Assembly: GCA_937902455.1 (NCBI GenBank)
Contig: CALELI010000026.1
Location: 1 to 10,582 of the forward strand
From: an uncultured Prevotellaceae bacterium
Lineage (GTDB): Bacteria; Bacteroidota; Bacteroidia; Bacteroidales; Bacteroidaceae
Direction of reading: 5' to 3'
DNA length: 10,582 nucleotides
Shown here: positions 1 to 6,404 of the stretch, piece after piece
Position numbering within the stretch: the stretch's first letter is position 1
Layout of the letters: every line of letters begins with the position of its first letter
The notes under the pieces: model-generated
The model's database searches: none
What the model was told of the DNA's origin: nothing
What the model saw: the letters and a program-made list of their open reading frames with translations, nothing else
Program-made: the position numbers and the translations under genes

Positions 1-87
1 GGAGAGAGGGGGATTCGAACCCCCGAACCGCTTTGGACGGTTACACGCTTTCCAGGCGTGCCTCTTCAGCCACTCGAGCATCTCTCC
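1..87 (-). tRNA. tRNA-Ser (anticodon GGA), 3' end at window edge
   Basis: Read on the minus strand from 87 to 1, the sequence folds as a class II tRNA. The acceptor stem is GGAGAGA (87-81) paired with TCTCTCC (7-1). The anticodon stem is CACGC/GCGTG with loop CTGGAAA, which gives anticodon GGA and reads the serine codons UCC and UCU. A long variable arm and a T arm with loop TTCGAAT between GGGGG and CCCCC follow. The long variable arm is the identity mark of serine tRNAs and agrees with the anticodon. The discriminator base and any CCA lie beyond position 1 and cannot be seen. The nearest promoter-like sequence is at 205-237, which would leave about 110 nt to be trimmed from the 5' end. Confidence 0.96.
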
Positions 88-116
88 TTGAGGCTTGTCC
101 GCCGGCTGTTCTTTTT

Positions 117-158
117 AGCTGTCAGCCGTTGGCCGTCAGCCGCTGGCTGGTCATTTTT
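117..158. repeat. Short G+C-rich 7-bp-phased degenerate array upstream of tRNA-Ser
   Basis: From 117 the plus strand divides into heptamers AGCTGTC, AGCCGTT, GGCCGTC, AGCCGCT, GGCTGGT, then CATTTTT. The units share a common plan (AGC or GGC start, mostly C or T end) but are not identical. The segment also contains small inverted repeats: CAGCC/GGCTG with a 3-nt loop, and CGGCTG/CAGCCG spanning 102-127. It lies between tRNA-Ser and the tatD stop. The final part, GGCTGGTCATTTTTC, matches the GGCTGGCATTTTTC of the 1003-1170 array apart from one inserted base, so the two arrays look related. Function is unknown. Confidence 0.55.
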
Positions 159-204
159 CCTTCTTCTTTTTTCGTTTTAAGTGACACTTCACCCATAACA
201 GCAA

Positions 205-237
205 CAAAATTACATAAAATTTTTGGTATTATGCAAA
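205..237 (-). promoter_or_regulatory. Predicted Bacteroidota promoter for tRNA-Ser
   Basis: On the minus strand TTTG (237-234) is followed after 21 nt by TAATTTTG (212-205), an exact match to the TAnnTTTG -7 consensus of the Bacteroidota primary sigma factor. Predicted transcription starts near 198 and runs into tRNA-Ser. The -33 box overlaps the last codons of tatD. A+T-rich sequence makes chance matches possible. Confidence 0.5.
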
Positions 238-999
238 AATATTACAATTTTTATTCGTTTCAAGTGAAATTTCTTCGATTTTGCACCCATAAACGTCCGA
301 TAACTTCCTTGCAACCTCCAAAATGAAGGCACTTTCGTTTCTTTTTCCTCTGTAAGGAACCGGTGCCATGTAAGGGCAGTCAGTTTCGAGAACGATTCGC
401 GAAAGTGGGACATTTTCTTTCAGGACTTCCGGGAGGTTCGAGTTCTTGAATGTCAGCACGCCTCCGATTCCGAGCATGAATCCTTCGAAGGTCAGGAGTT
501 TCTCGGCTATTTCCTTCGAGGCGGAGAAACAGTGGAACACACCGCGAAGATGGTCCTTCCTGTGGCGTTCCATGATTTCAATCATCTCGTTGTATGCCTT
601 GCGGGTGTGGAACATCAGCGGAAGATTGAACTCTATCGCCCACTGAATCTGCTGCTCGAGTGCGTCGAGCTGCTCCTTCCTGAAGGTGTCGTCCCAGTAG
701 AAGTCAAGGCCTATCTCGCCTATGGCTATGAATTTCCTGCCAGCATCGGACTTCAGTATGGAATACATCTTGTCGAGTACTGCCTGATAGTCTTCCTTTA
801 CTTCTTCTGGATGGAGTCCGATCATGGGGTAGAGGTAACCGGGATATGCATCGCATACCTCAACCAGATGTGGCAGGCCTTCAAGGTTGATGGCTGGCAC
901 AAAGAGTTTCTCCACGCCGGCATCTCTGGCTCGCTGAACCACTTCGTCGAGGTCTTCGGCAAATTCTTCACCGTCAATATGTGAATGGGTATCGATCAT
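229..999 (-). CDS. tatD: TatD family metal-dependent hydrolase (putative deoxyribonuclease)
   Basis: The protein has 256 residues, the normal family length, and is predicted to be a cytosolic TIM-barrel hydrolase with a two-metal site. TatD enzymes act as Mg2+-dependent 3'-5' exonucleases, and some relatives act as D-aminoacyl-tRNA deacylases or on other substrates. The metal ligands are all visible: HSH near the N-terminus (His5, His7), Glu95 in GEIGLDF, His131 in FHTRKA, His156 in FHCFS and Asp207 in ETDCPY. The closing YRGKRN motif is at 216-221. The start at 999 gives the canonical MIDTHSHID opening. No Shine-Dalgarno site is present, as is usual in this phylum. Upstream lies the 7-bp array and then the polyprenyl synthase on the same strand, so the gene may be read from that transcript; I see no separate promoter. 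Assignment to the family is firm, but the exact paralogue (YcfH, TatD or YjjV type) is not settled. Confidence 0.93.
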   Translation of the reverse strand: MIDTHSHIDGEEFAEDLDEVVQRARDAGVEKLFVPAINLEGLPHLVEVCDAYPGYLYPMIGLHPEEVKEDYQAVLDKMYSILKSDAGRKFIAIGEIGLDFYWDDTFRKEQLDALEQQIQWAIEFNLPLMFHTRKAYNEMIEIMERHRKDHLRGVFHCFSASKEIAEKLLTFEGFMLGIGGVLTFKNSNLPEVLKENVPLSRIVLETDCPYMAPVPYRGKRNESAFILEVARKLSDVYGCKIEEISLETNKNCNIFA

Positions 1000-1002
1000 T
1001 AT

Positions 1003-1170
1003 AGTTATCAGTTATCAGTTAACAGTTAACAATTAGCAATGAAGAGTTGACAATGAATGGCTGGCATTTTTCATCTTTCATTTTTCATTCTTCATTCTTC
1101 ATTCTTCATTCTTCATTTTTCATTTTTCATTTTTCATTCTTCATTCTTCATTTTTCATTTTTCATTCTTC
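1003..1170. repeat. Perfectly phased array of 24 heptamers
   Basis: The 168 bases between tatD and the polyprenyl synthase split into 24 consecutive 7-bp units with no insertion or deletion. On the plus strand they are AGTTATC x2, AGTTAAC x2, AATTAGC, AATGAAG, AGTTGAC, AATGAAT, GGCTGGC, ATTTTTC, ATCTTTC, ATTTTTC, ATTCTTC x4, ATTTTTC x3, ATTCTTC x2, ATTTTTC x2 and ATTCTTC. Units of different composition thus occur in blocks while the phase stays fixed. On the transcribed (minus) strand the 3' blocks read GAAGAAT and GAAAAAT, and the blocks next to tatD read GTTAACT and GATAACT. The array fills almost the whole gap: 3 bases remain before the tatD start and 7 after the synthase stop. There are no spacers, so it is not a CRISPR array. 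Confidence 0.9.
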
Positions 1171-1177
1171 CTGACTG

Positions 1178-2161
1178 CTATTTGTTCCTGTTGAGGAGTT
1201 TGTGGGCGAAGTCTCTGAGCCCTTGCTTCTTCTCTTCTGCTACACTGACTTTCTCCAGGCTTGCAAGTGCTTCGCTGAAGTAGCATTCAATCTTTGCCTG
1301 ACAGATGGACTTGATGTCGACACTGTCGTAGATGGCTGTCACGGCACTTATCTTCTCCTCTGGGATGAAGTCGGTCTTTGCAATCCATTCTTCGAGGGCT
1401 TCTCTCTCTTCGCCTTCAGCCATTTGTAGTGCATTGATGAGCATGAAGGTCTTCTTGTTGCAGAGTATGTCGCCTCCGATTTTCTTGCCGAAGACTGCTG
1501 GGTCGCCATACACGTCGAGCAGGTCATCCTGAAGCTGGAAGGCAAGTCCCATCTTCTCTCCGAAGTCATAGAGATTGTCTGCATCTTCCTTGCTGGCTCC
1601 TGCCAGTTCTGCACCTATCTTCAGTGCGCAGGCAAGCAGGAGTGATGTCTTCAGACGTATCATCTCCATGTACTCTTCCTCGCGGACGTCGTTCCGTGTC
1701 TCGAAGTCGATGTCGAACTGCTGGCCTTCATGCACTCCGAGTGTGGCATCGCAGAATGTCTTCGTTGCCCGTGTCATGTCTTCGGCTGGCATGGCATTGT
1801 TGCTGAGGAACAGGTTGTAAGCCAGTATCAGCATGGTGTCGCCGGAGAGTATGGCTGCGTTGTCGTTCCATTTCTTATGCACGGTGGGGTTTCCGCGTCT
1901 CATGTCGGCCTTGTCCATGAGGTCGTCGTGGAGTAGGGTGAAGTTATGGAACACTTCCAGTGCCGTAGCGTTAGGGAGTATGTCTTCCGGGTTGTCCTTG
2001 TAGAGGTTGTACGCCATCATCATCAGTACCGGACGGATGCGTTTTCCTCCCAGGGAGAGCACGTATCTTATCGGAGCGTACAGGCCTTCCGGCTGTTCTG
2101 CATATTGCAGTGCACCGATGTAGTCGTTTACCTTATTATATATATAGTTGAAGTCCTTCAT
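1178..2161 (-). CDS. Polyprenyl diphosphate synthase (trans-isoprenyl, FPP/GGPP type)
   Basis: The 327-residue protein is a class I trans-prenyltransferase that condenses isopentenyl diphosphate with allylic diphosphates in the cytosol. It supplies precursors for undecaprenyl carrier, quinone or other isoprenoids. Visible motifs are GGKRIRP (38-44, diphosphate binding), the first Asp-rich motif DDLMD (79-83) followed by RRGNPTVH, the KT pair at 171-172, and the second motif FQLQDDLLDVYGD (208-220) followed by a KKIGGD loop. The first motif has no two-residue insertion, unlike the usual bacterial farnesyl synthase. A Phe sits five residues before its first Asp (Phe74), which in related enzymes limits product length to about C15-C20; that product call is inference. 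The start codon is 21 bases after the U-tract of the terminator at 2191-2217, and no promoter is visible in that gap. Confidence 0.92.
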   Translation of the reverse strand: MKDFNYIYNKVNDYIGALQYAEQPEGLYAPIRYVLSLGGKRIRPVLMMMAYNLYKDNPEDILPNATALEVFHNFTLLHDDLMDKADMRRGNPTVHKKWNDNAAILSGDTMLILAYNLFLSNNAMPAEDMTRATKTFCDATLGVHEGQQFDIDFETRNDVREEEYMEMIRLKTSLLLACALKIGAELAGASKEDADNLYDFGEKMGLAFQLQDDLLDVYGDPAVFGKKIGGDILCNKKTFMLINALQMAEGEEREALEEWIAKTDFIPEEKISAVTAIYDSVDIKSICQAKIECYFSEALASLEKVSVAEEKKQGLRDFAHKLLNRNK

Positions 2162-2181
2162 AGAATGAATGTGGTCTTTAT

Positions 2182-2222
2182 GTTAAAAATGCCGCACAAT
2201 AGTGATTATTATGCGGCAGTTT
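2182..2222. terminator. Bidirectional intrinsic terminator between tonB and the polyprenyl synthase
   Basis: An 11-bp stem (2191-2201 with 2207-2217, one G-U pair on the minus strand) closes a 5-nt loop. It is flanked by AAAAAT on the left and AGTTTTT on the right, so a U-tract follows the hairpin on either strand. On the minus strand it lies 26 bases after the tonB stop and would end the tonB transcript. A+T content in the upper stem and G+C at the base (GCCGCA) is the usual terminator layout. Confidence 0.85.
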
Positions 2223-2242
2223 TTGTATGTGTTCTTATGTTA

Positions 2243-2971
2243 CTATGTCAAGCGGAACATTACAGGCACTGTGAACTTTACGCGTACTGGTTTACCTCTC
2301 TGCTTACCAGGCTTCCACTTAGGCATGGTCTTGACGACGCGGAGTGCTTCCTTGTCGCAGGATGCATCGAGACTTCTGATGACTTTTGGCTCAACGATTG
2401 AACCATCCTTGTTGACAACGAATTCTACGATTACACGTCCCTGGATGTTGTTCTCCTGTGCGATAGAAGGGTACTTGATGTTCTTGCCGAGGTATGCGAG
2501 CAGTGCTTCCATACCGCCAGGGAACTCAGGCATGTCTTCTACTACCTGGAATACTTCCTCTTCGTCGTTCTCTTCCTGAACTACAACTGGTGATGGAGGT
2601 CCTTCTGATACGTAAACGGCTCCTTGAACTGGTGCTGTAGGGCCTGAGATTGCACTTTCTGTTGCTTCAGAAGACTGGATTTCCTCTTCTTCGATTTCCT
2701 CGTCATTCTCTACGATTTCAAGGATTTCTGCCACCTGAGGAACTTCTGCTGGTGGTGGAGGTGCCACTGTGAAGATTGGTTGTGTTACTGGTGGAACTTC
2801 CTCCTCATTGAAGGCATAAGGTGTAACGAATGGAGTCTCTGCTTCGGCATACTCACGTGTAGTGAATTCGAAGCATACGAAGAGAGCTGCCAATGCTGCT
2901 ACGTAACCGAGCAGAAGGCTGGTACCTTTCTGTCCTTCGAGGTCTGCTTTCTTTGATTTTTTAATTTCCAT
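2243..2971 (-). CDS. tonB: Energy transducer TonB
   Basis: The 242-residue protein is predicted to sit in the inner membrane and couple the ExbB/ExbD proton-motive complex to outer-membrane TonB-dependent receptors such as SusC-type transporters. A basic cytosolic start (KKSKKADLEGQK) is followed by one membrane segment at about 17-35. A long periplasmic spacer rich in Pro, Glu and Val (about 40-147, with a PPPP run at 71-74 and an acidic stretch at 88-98) comes next. The C-terminal TonB domain (about 149-241) contains the Bacteroidales hallmarks PEFPGG (148-153), QGRVIVEFVVNKDGS (177-191) and MPKWKPGKQRGKPV (216-229). No ExbB or ExbD gene is near, which is common for the several TonB paralogues in this group. 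It has its own promoter and terminator, so it is probably a single-gene unit. Confidence 0.95.
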   Translation of the reverse strand: MEIKKSKKADLEGQKGTSLLLGYVAALAALFVCFEFTTREYAEAETPFVTPYAFNEEEVPPVTQPIFTVAPPPPAEVPQVAEILEIVENDEEIEEEEIQSSEATESAISGPTAPVQGAVYVSEGPPSPVVVQEENDEEEVFQVVEDMPEFPGGMEALLAYLGKNIKYPSIAQENNIQGRVIVEFVVNKDGSIVEPKVIRSLDASCDKEALRVVKTMPKWKPGKQRGKPVRVKFTVPVMFRLT

Positions 2972-3007
2972 AATATATTTTTTGTTACTTTAATTCAATA
3001 CACATCG

Positions 3008-3015
3008 CAAAAGTA
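3008..3015 (-). promoter_or_regulatory. Predicted -7 box of the tonB promoter, inside a palindrome
   Basis: TACTTTTG (minus strand, 3015-3008) matches TAnnTTTG exactly and would start transcription near 3001, about 30 nt before the tonB ATG. No TTTG is found at the -33 distance. The box lies inside a 7+1+7 palindrome, AAAAGTA-A-TACTTTT (3009-3023). The 71-bp gap after the channel gene has no terminator hairpin, so read-through from that operon is also possible. Confidence 0.55.
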
Positions 3016-3042
3016 ATACTTTTTTTTGAATTGACCTACGAT

Positions 3043-5748
3043 TCACGACTTTTTTTCAAAATTTTTTATAAAAATATCTCTCTGCGGGTATGGTATCTCT
3101 ATGCCGTTCTTGTTGAGTGAATCATAGATAACTTCCTTTGCCTTAGCGAGAAAACCGTATTTTTTGTCCACAAGAGCCCATGTTATGACGTTGAGGTCGA
3201 CACTGCTGTCTCCGAAGTTACTTACGCGAACTTCTACGTCACGATGCTTGTCGATGATGTATCTTCCGTCCGGAGTCTGTTCCCGTAGGCCGTCGATTGC
3301 GCTGACGATGATTTCGCGCACTCTCTGGATGTCCGTACCGTAGGCTACTCCTACTGTTATGCTCGTGAACTCGTAGTTGTGGTTTCGTGTCAGGTTCTTG
3401 AAGTTCTTGCTGAACAGGGCGGAGTTGAGGAATGCCATCACGCTTCCGTCGTCGGTTATGATCTGGGTACTCTGATAGGTGATGCTCTCCACCTGTCCCC
3501 TGATGCCGTCACATTCTATGTAGTCGCCCACGCGGAGTCGTCCTGTCATCAGCGAGATTCCGTAGAAGAAGTTCTCCAGGAGGTCTTTCATGGCGAAACC
3601 CATACCTGTTGCCAGACCTGCTGCCGCCACCTTGATACCCTCTGAAGGCACGTCGAGGTAGTTGAGTACGAACAGCACGAAGATTCCCCATACTATTATA
3701 CCTATTATATTTTTAGAGAGGGTCTCGTTGAGGCTCCTGCCGATTTCGTGCTCGTGGCTGATGCGGATCATCTTGTAGGTGGAGTTGATGAGGTAGTTGA
3801 GGTACTTGAAGATGAAGAAGCTGCCTGCCACGATGCAGATGCGGAACATGGAGATGGTTCCTACGCTCGGCACTGACACCTTTGTCCTGATGATCTCGAT
3901 GAATGCTGCCTGCATCTCGAATATTCCGGCTGCGAGATAGACGCTGCAAGGAATGGAGAATACTGCTGCGACTGGTATCAGGACTTTGACGGCAAGGTCG
4001 TAGAGCCATGTCTTGTTGATGTATTTGCCTGTCTTGACGTGCTGTGCAAAGATGTTCCTTTTCTTGTCGCTTATGAGTGACTTCCTTTCGGAGTTGGTGT
4101 CCTTCGAGCGCAGGATTCTGTTGAAGAGAGAGCCGCTTTCGTATGATTTGAGCAGGTCGGCTACGCAGTTGATGGTCTCGATACATGCAAGTTGGAATGT
4201 CCACCAGATGATGATCTGCACTGCGAGCAATGTCATCCCCAGCCATGCACTGAAGCACGACACGACCATCACTGCCAGCGATATCCCCGAACAGATGATG
4301 TCGACGAGCGGCAGAGTCCTGTTCTTCCTGATTGCCGTTGTCTGCCAGATGGTGAAGAAGAGCAGGATTGGCGGACATACGAGATTTATCATGCTGTTCG
4401 GAATCAGGATGATTCTGAAGAATATCACTGTCAGTGCCATCCAGAGAAATGGCATGTAGATTTTCAGCCCGTGCTGGAGCTGCCGTGAGGTGAGTCGTAT
4501 GAGTAGTGAGAGCAGGATTGCCTCTATGAGCCATGCGAAACTTATCATCAGGTCGGCTGCCATGATGAATATGTTCTTCTGGATGAATCCCTTCACTATC
4601 ATTATGGCAATGGCGAAGAGCAACACTCCGAGTGCCATTGTGATTGTGTGGCCCTTCTCCCTGTAGTCCTCTCGACTTATGATCTGGTGGAACCGGTTCC
4701 CGAACTTATGTGCGAATTTAGGCGATATCTTCTTTGCGAGGGCTGGAACACATCTGAGGATCAGTTTGCTGAAGATTGCTGCAATGAGGATATAGAACAC
4801 CATGAACACGCTTACTCCGAGCACTATCGGACCTCTCCATTCCGACTTGCTGTTCTGATCAGAACTGAGCGGCTGGTATTTTTCGTAGTATTCGTTCTTT
4901 ACCTGTGCAATCTGGAATGGCAGTGTCGCAAGGACGTTCAGGTAGTTTTTTCCGTTGTTTGTGAAGATGTTGGACTGGAGTTTCTTGTAGCACTCCTGGG
5001 CATAGTTGTTCATTTTCTCCACCTTCTGTGTGACTACGTTGTAGTAATAGCTGTCTTCCTCCAGGGAGTCAAGGAACTTCTTCATGCTGTTCCTGATCAC
5101 GATGGCATAGTCGAGACATGCCTTTCTGTCAGCCTGATCCTCTTCGGACAGTACGAAGAGTCCGCCGTCTTCCTCGTCCTCCACTTTCCCGGTCATCTGG
5201 CCGTTCATCATCTCGGCAATCGGCTTCAGGGTTTCTGACTGCACCTGTGCCTGGGCTTTTGCCAGTGATGCTGAATCGGTGATGATGTTCATCGAAATGG
5301 AGTCTACTGCCGTCAGCTTGCCTCTTTTCGAGTCCTTGATTGCAGGGGGCAGTGCCTTGAGCGATATTATAAGACTGTCGTAGCGTGCAATCTCGTTGAG
5401 GAGCTGTCCCTTGATCTTGTCGTACGGCATTGTGTTCTTGTTCAGCTCCCCATAGAGGTTTGTGGCCTCCTGGCAGGCGTATGCTATGTCGAAGGTGAAG
5501 TCGGATTTCTGTGAATAGAGTATGAGGCTTATCTGTTCGCTCTGCCTCACGTACCTCATCAGGGCAGCGTGCTGGTCGGCACTCTGTTGCTCGTACTGCA
5601 GGAGCATCACCTTCTGCTTGTTGTAGTTGTGCTCCAGCTCGAGCCGGAGTATGCGGAGAGTCTTCGGAAGGTCGTGCTCTTTCAGTACTGCCGATGCGGA
5701 AAGTCCGAAGCAGATGAATAAGGTTAATATGAAGGTCAGTCTCTTCAT
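3043..5748 (-). CDS. Large MscS-family mechanosensitive ion channel with periplasmic N-terminal domain
   Basis: The 901-residue protein is predicted to be an inner-membrane channel that opens under membrane tension and releases solutes in hypo-osmotic shock. A signal peptide (1-20, ending SASA) leads into a periplasmic helical, probably coiled-coil region of about 280 residues with an acidic patch at 189-206. About ten to eleven hydrophobic segments follow, first near 306-332 and last at about 704-734. The last is the MscS pore helix with small-residue packing (AAAGLATGMGFAMKDLLENF, 708-727). The beta domain follows (VGDYIECDGIRGQVESI, 740-756), with the conserved asparagine and NLTRN near 775-789, and the cytoplasmic vestibule domain ends in GIEIPYPQRD (882-891). 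This layout resembles the large MscK/MscM-like members rather than the 286-residue MscS. The start ATG overlaps the stop of the upstream gene (ATGA), which implies translational coupling. The paralogue type is uncertain. Confidence 0.93.
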   Translation of the reverse strand: MKRLTFILTLFICFGLSASAVLKEHDLPKTLRILRLELEHNYNKQKVMLLQYEQQSADQHAALMRYVRQSEQISLILYSQKSDFTFDIAYACQEATNLYGELNKNTMPYDKIKGQLLNEIARYDSLIISLKALPPAIKDSKRGKLTAVDSISMNIITDSASLAKAQAQVQSETLKPIAEMMNGQMTGKVEDEEDGGLFVLSEEDQADRKACLDYAIVIRNSMKKFLDSLEEDSYYYNVVTQKVEKMNNYAQECYKKLQSNIFTNNGKNYLNVLATLPFQIAQVKNEYYEKYQPLSSDQNSKSEWRGPIVLGVSVFMVFYILIAAIFSKLILRCVPALAKKISPKFAHKFGNRFHQIISREDYREKGHTITMALGVLLFAIAIMIVKGFIQKNIFIMAADLMISFAWLIEAILLSLLIRLTSRQLQHGLKIYMPFLWMALTVIFFRIILIPNSMINLVCPPILLFFTIWQTTAIRKNRTLPLVDIICSGISLAVMVVSCFSAWLGMTLLAVQIIIWWTFQLACIETINCVADLLKSYESGSLFNRILRSKDTNSERKSLISDKKRNIFAQHVKTGKYINKTWLYDLAVKVLIPVAAVFSIPCSVYLAAGIFEMQAAFIEIIRTKVSVPSVGTISMFRICIVAGSFFIFKYLNYLINSTYKMIRISHEHEIGRSLNETLSKNIIGIIVWGIFVLFVLNYLDVPSEGIKVAAAGLATGMGFAMKDLLENFFYGISLMTGRLRVGDYIECDGIRGQVESITYQSTQIITDDGSVMAFLNSALFSKNFKNLTRNHNYEFTSITVGVAYGTDIQRVREIIVSAIDGLREQTPDGRYIIDKHRDVEVRVSNFGDSSVDLNVITWALVDKKYGFLAKAKEVIYDSLNKNGIEIPYPQRDIFIKNFEKKS

Positions 5749-6284
5749 TCGACTATCTGTTTTAGTATGTCGTTAATTTTGTCCAGTGTCTTTTGTCCGT
5801 ACCGGTCATGATCCTTGTCTTCCTCCTCGATTATCTCCACTTCTTCCTCTGCGTTGCTGTCGTTGTCTTCCTTCTTGTCGTCCACATAGTTGATGACAGC
5901 GCTCTTCATTCCTGATTTTGCATCGGTGAGCAGTTCTTTCATGCTCTTGTTCCGGCGGAAGTCGTCAATCTGCTCACGTTTCATTCCGCACCACTTCCTC
6001 GTCTGAAGCCACCATTTCACGATGTAGTAGACAGCGACTTTGCATCCCCACTTCGTCCATGCCCAGGCAGCCTTCACTGCCCACTTTGTCCATGCCCATG
6101 CCATTCGGGTTGCTTTCTTCGTCCATCTCCATGCCATTCGTAGGCGAGGCTTCATCCATACAGAGAAAATCCGTATCTCGCGAATCGTCCAGATGATGGC
6201 AATGATGATAAGGCGCAGACATCGTCTGAGGCACTTTATCAGGTACTTACACGCCGTCTCCAGAATTTCCTTGAGTTGTCCCAT
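5745..6284 (-). CDS. Tryptophan-rich membrane-associated protein with 11-residue repeats, coupled to the MscS channel
   Basis: I do not recognise a named family. The protein has 179 residues. A hydrophobic stretch at about 23-34 (LRLIIIAIIWTI) is followed by tandem 11-residue repeats: MAWRWTKKATR (50-60), MAWAWTKWAVK (61-71) and AAWAWTKWGCK (72-82), with weaker copies before (39-49) and after (83-93). There are 13 tryptophans between residues 32 and 98, alternating with Lys/Arg. A charged linker and an acidic tail (DDKKED and EEEVEIIEEEDKDHD, about 135-160) complete it, ending in a short helix. Eleven residues equal three helical turns, so the repeats could form an amphipathic helix lying on the membrane; that is inference. 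The start at 6284 has AAGGAAA just before ATG, an unusually good ribosome site here. Its stop overlaps the channel start (ATGA), suggesting an accessory role for the channel. Confidence 0.85.
   Translation of the reverse strand: MGQLKEILETACKYLIKCLRRCLRLIIIAIIWTIREIRIFSVWMKPRLRMAWRWTKKATRMAWAWTKWAVKAAWAWTKWGCKVAVYYIVKWWLQTRKWCGMKREQIDDFRRNKSMKELLTDAKSGMKSAVINYVDDKKEDNDSNAEEEVEIIEEEDKDHDRYGQKTLDKINDILKQIVE
6006..6170 (-). repeat. Tandem 33-bp coding repeats (undecad repeats)
   Basis: Three clear 33-bp units (6137-6039) encode MAWxWTK-type undecads, with diverged units on both sides. The nucleotide core TGGnnATGGACnAAG is kept in all three. This points to expansion by tandem duplication followed by drift, mainly of the last four codons of each unit. 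Confidence 0.8.
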
Positions 6285-6291
6285 TTTCCTT

Positions 6292-6305
6292 GTTTGAATT
6301 CAAAC
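6292..6305. promoter_or_regulatory. Perfect 14-bp palindrome at the predicted transcription start of the W-rich/MscS operon
   Basis: GTTTGAATTCAAAC is a perfect palindrome with no spacer. It lies between the -7 box (ends at 6308) and the Shine-Dalgarno-like AAGGAAA, and covers the predicted start near 6302. With no loop it is more likely a DNA operator than an RNA hairpin. No regulator gene is in the window. Confidence 0.5.
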
Positions 6306-6307
6306 TG

Positions 6308-6338
6308 CAAAGTTACGAATAAGCGAGAGAAATACAAA
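6308..6338 (-). promoter_or_regulatory. Predicted promoter of the W-rich protein/MscS operon
   Basis: TTTG (6338-6335) is followed after exactly 19 nt by TAACTTTG (6315-6308), matching both boxes and the spacing of the Bacteroidota housekeeping promoter. The leader would be only about 17 nt. A 31-bp stretch including this promoter is duplicated at 6405-6435. Confidence 0.78.
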
Positions 6339-6339
6339 A
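6309..6339. repeat. Direct repeat copy A (promoter segment)
   Basis: This 31-bp segment matches 6405-6435 at 30 of 31 positions and covers nearly the whole -33/-7 promoter of the W-rich gene. The copies start 96 bp apart. The single difference is A (6329) against C (6425). Confidence 0.85.
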
Positions 6340-6341
6340 TA

Positions 6342-6359
6342 AAAAGTTGAAAAACTTTT
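6342..6359. terminator. A+T-rich hairpin with GAAA loop between the duplicated promoter segments
   Basis: AAAAGTT (6342-6348) pairs with AACTTTT (6353-6359) around a GAAA loop, followed on the plus strand by ATTTTTATTTCC and on the minus strand by TATTTTG. It could act as a weak terminator for transcripts arriving from the reductase remnant. Low G+C in the stem makes this uncertain. Confidence 0.35.
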
Positions 6360-6404
6360 ATTTTTATTTCCGAGCGTGAGAAACTTGCGGGAGCGCAGCG
6401 AGCG

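Noticed and set aside
532..984. 150-codon plus-strand frame opposite tatD
   Set aside because: It is antisense to a gene with all TatD metal ligands intact, so it is a shadow.
1003..1170. CRISPR array
   Set aside because: Repeats are 7 bp with no spacers and no cas genes are in the window.
1047..1283. Plus-strand open frame of 78 codons reading as FHSSFFILHSS-type repeats
   Set aside because: It is the 7-bp array read in one frame, which gives a 7-residue period, and it then overlaps the polyprenyl synthase on the other strand. No start context or family resemblance.
3713..4534. 273-codon minus-strand frame inside the channel gene
   Set aside because: It lies in another frame of the MscS gene, whose membrane segments and pore helix are clear. 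Its His/Arg/Gln-rich composition is typical of a shifted frame.
4648..5238. 196-codon plus-strand frame opposite the channel gene
   Set aside because: Antisense shadow of the MscS coding region, with no recognisable domain and no promoter.
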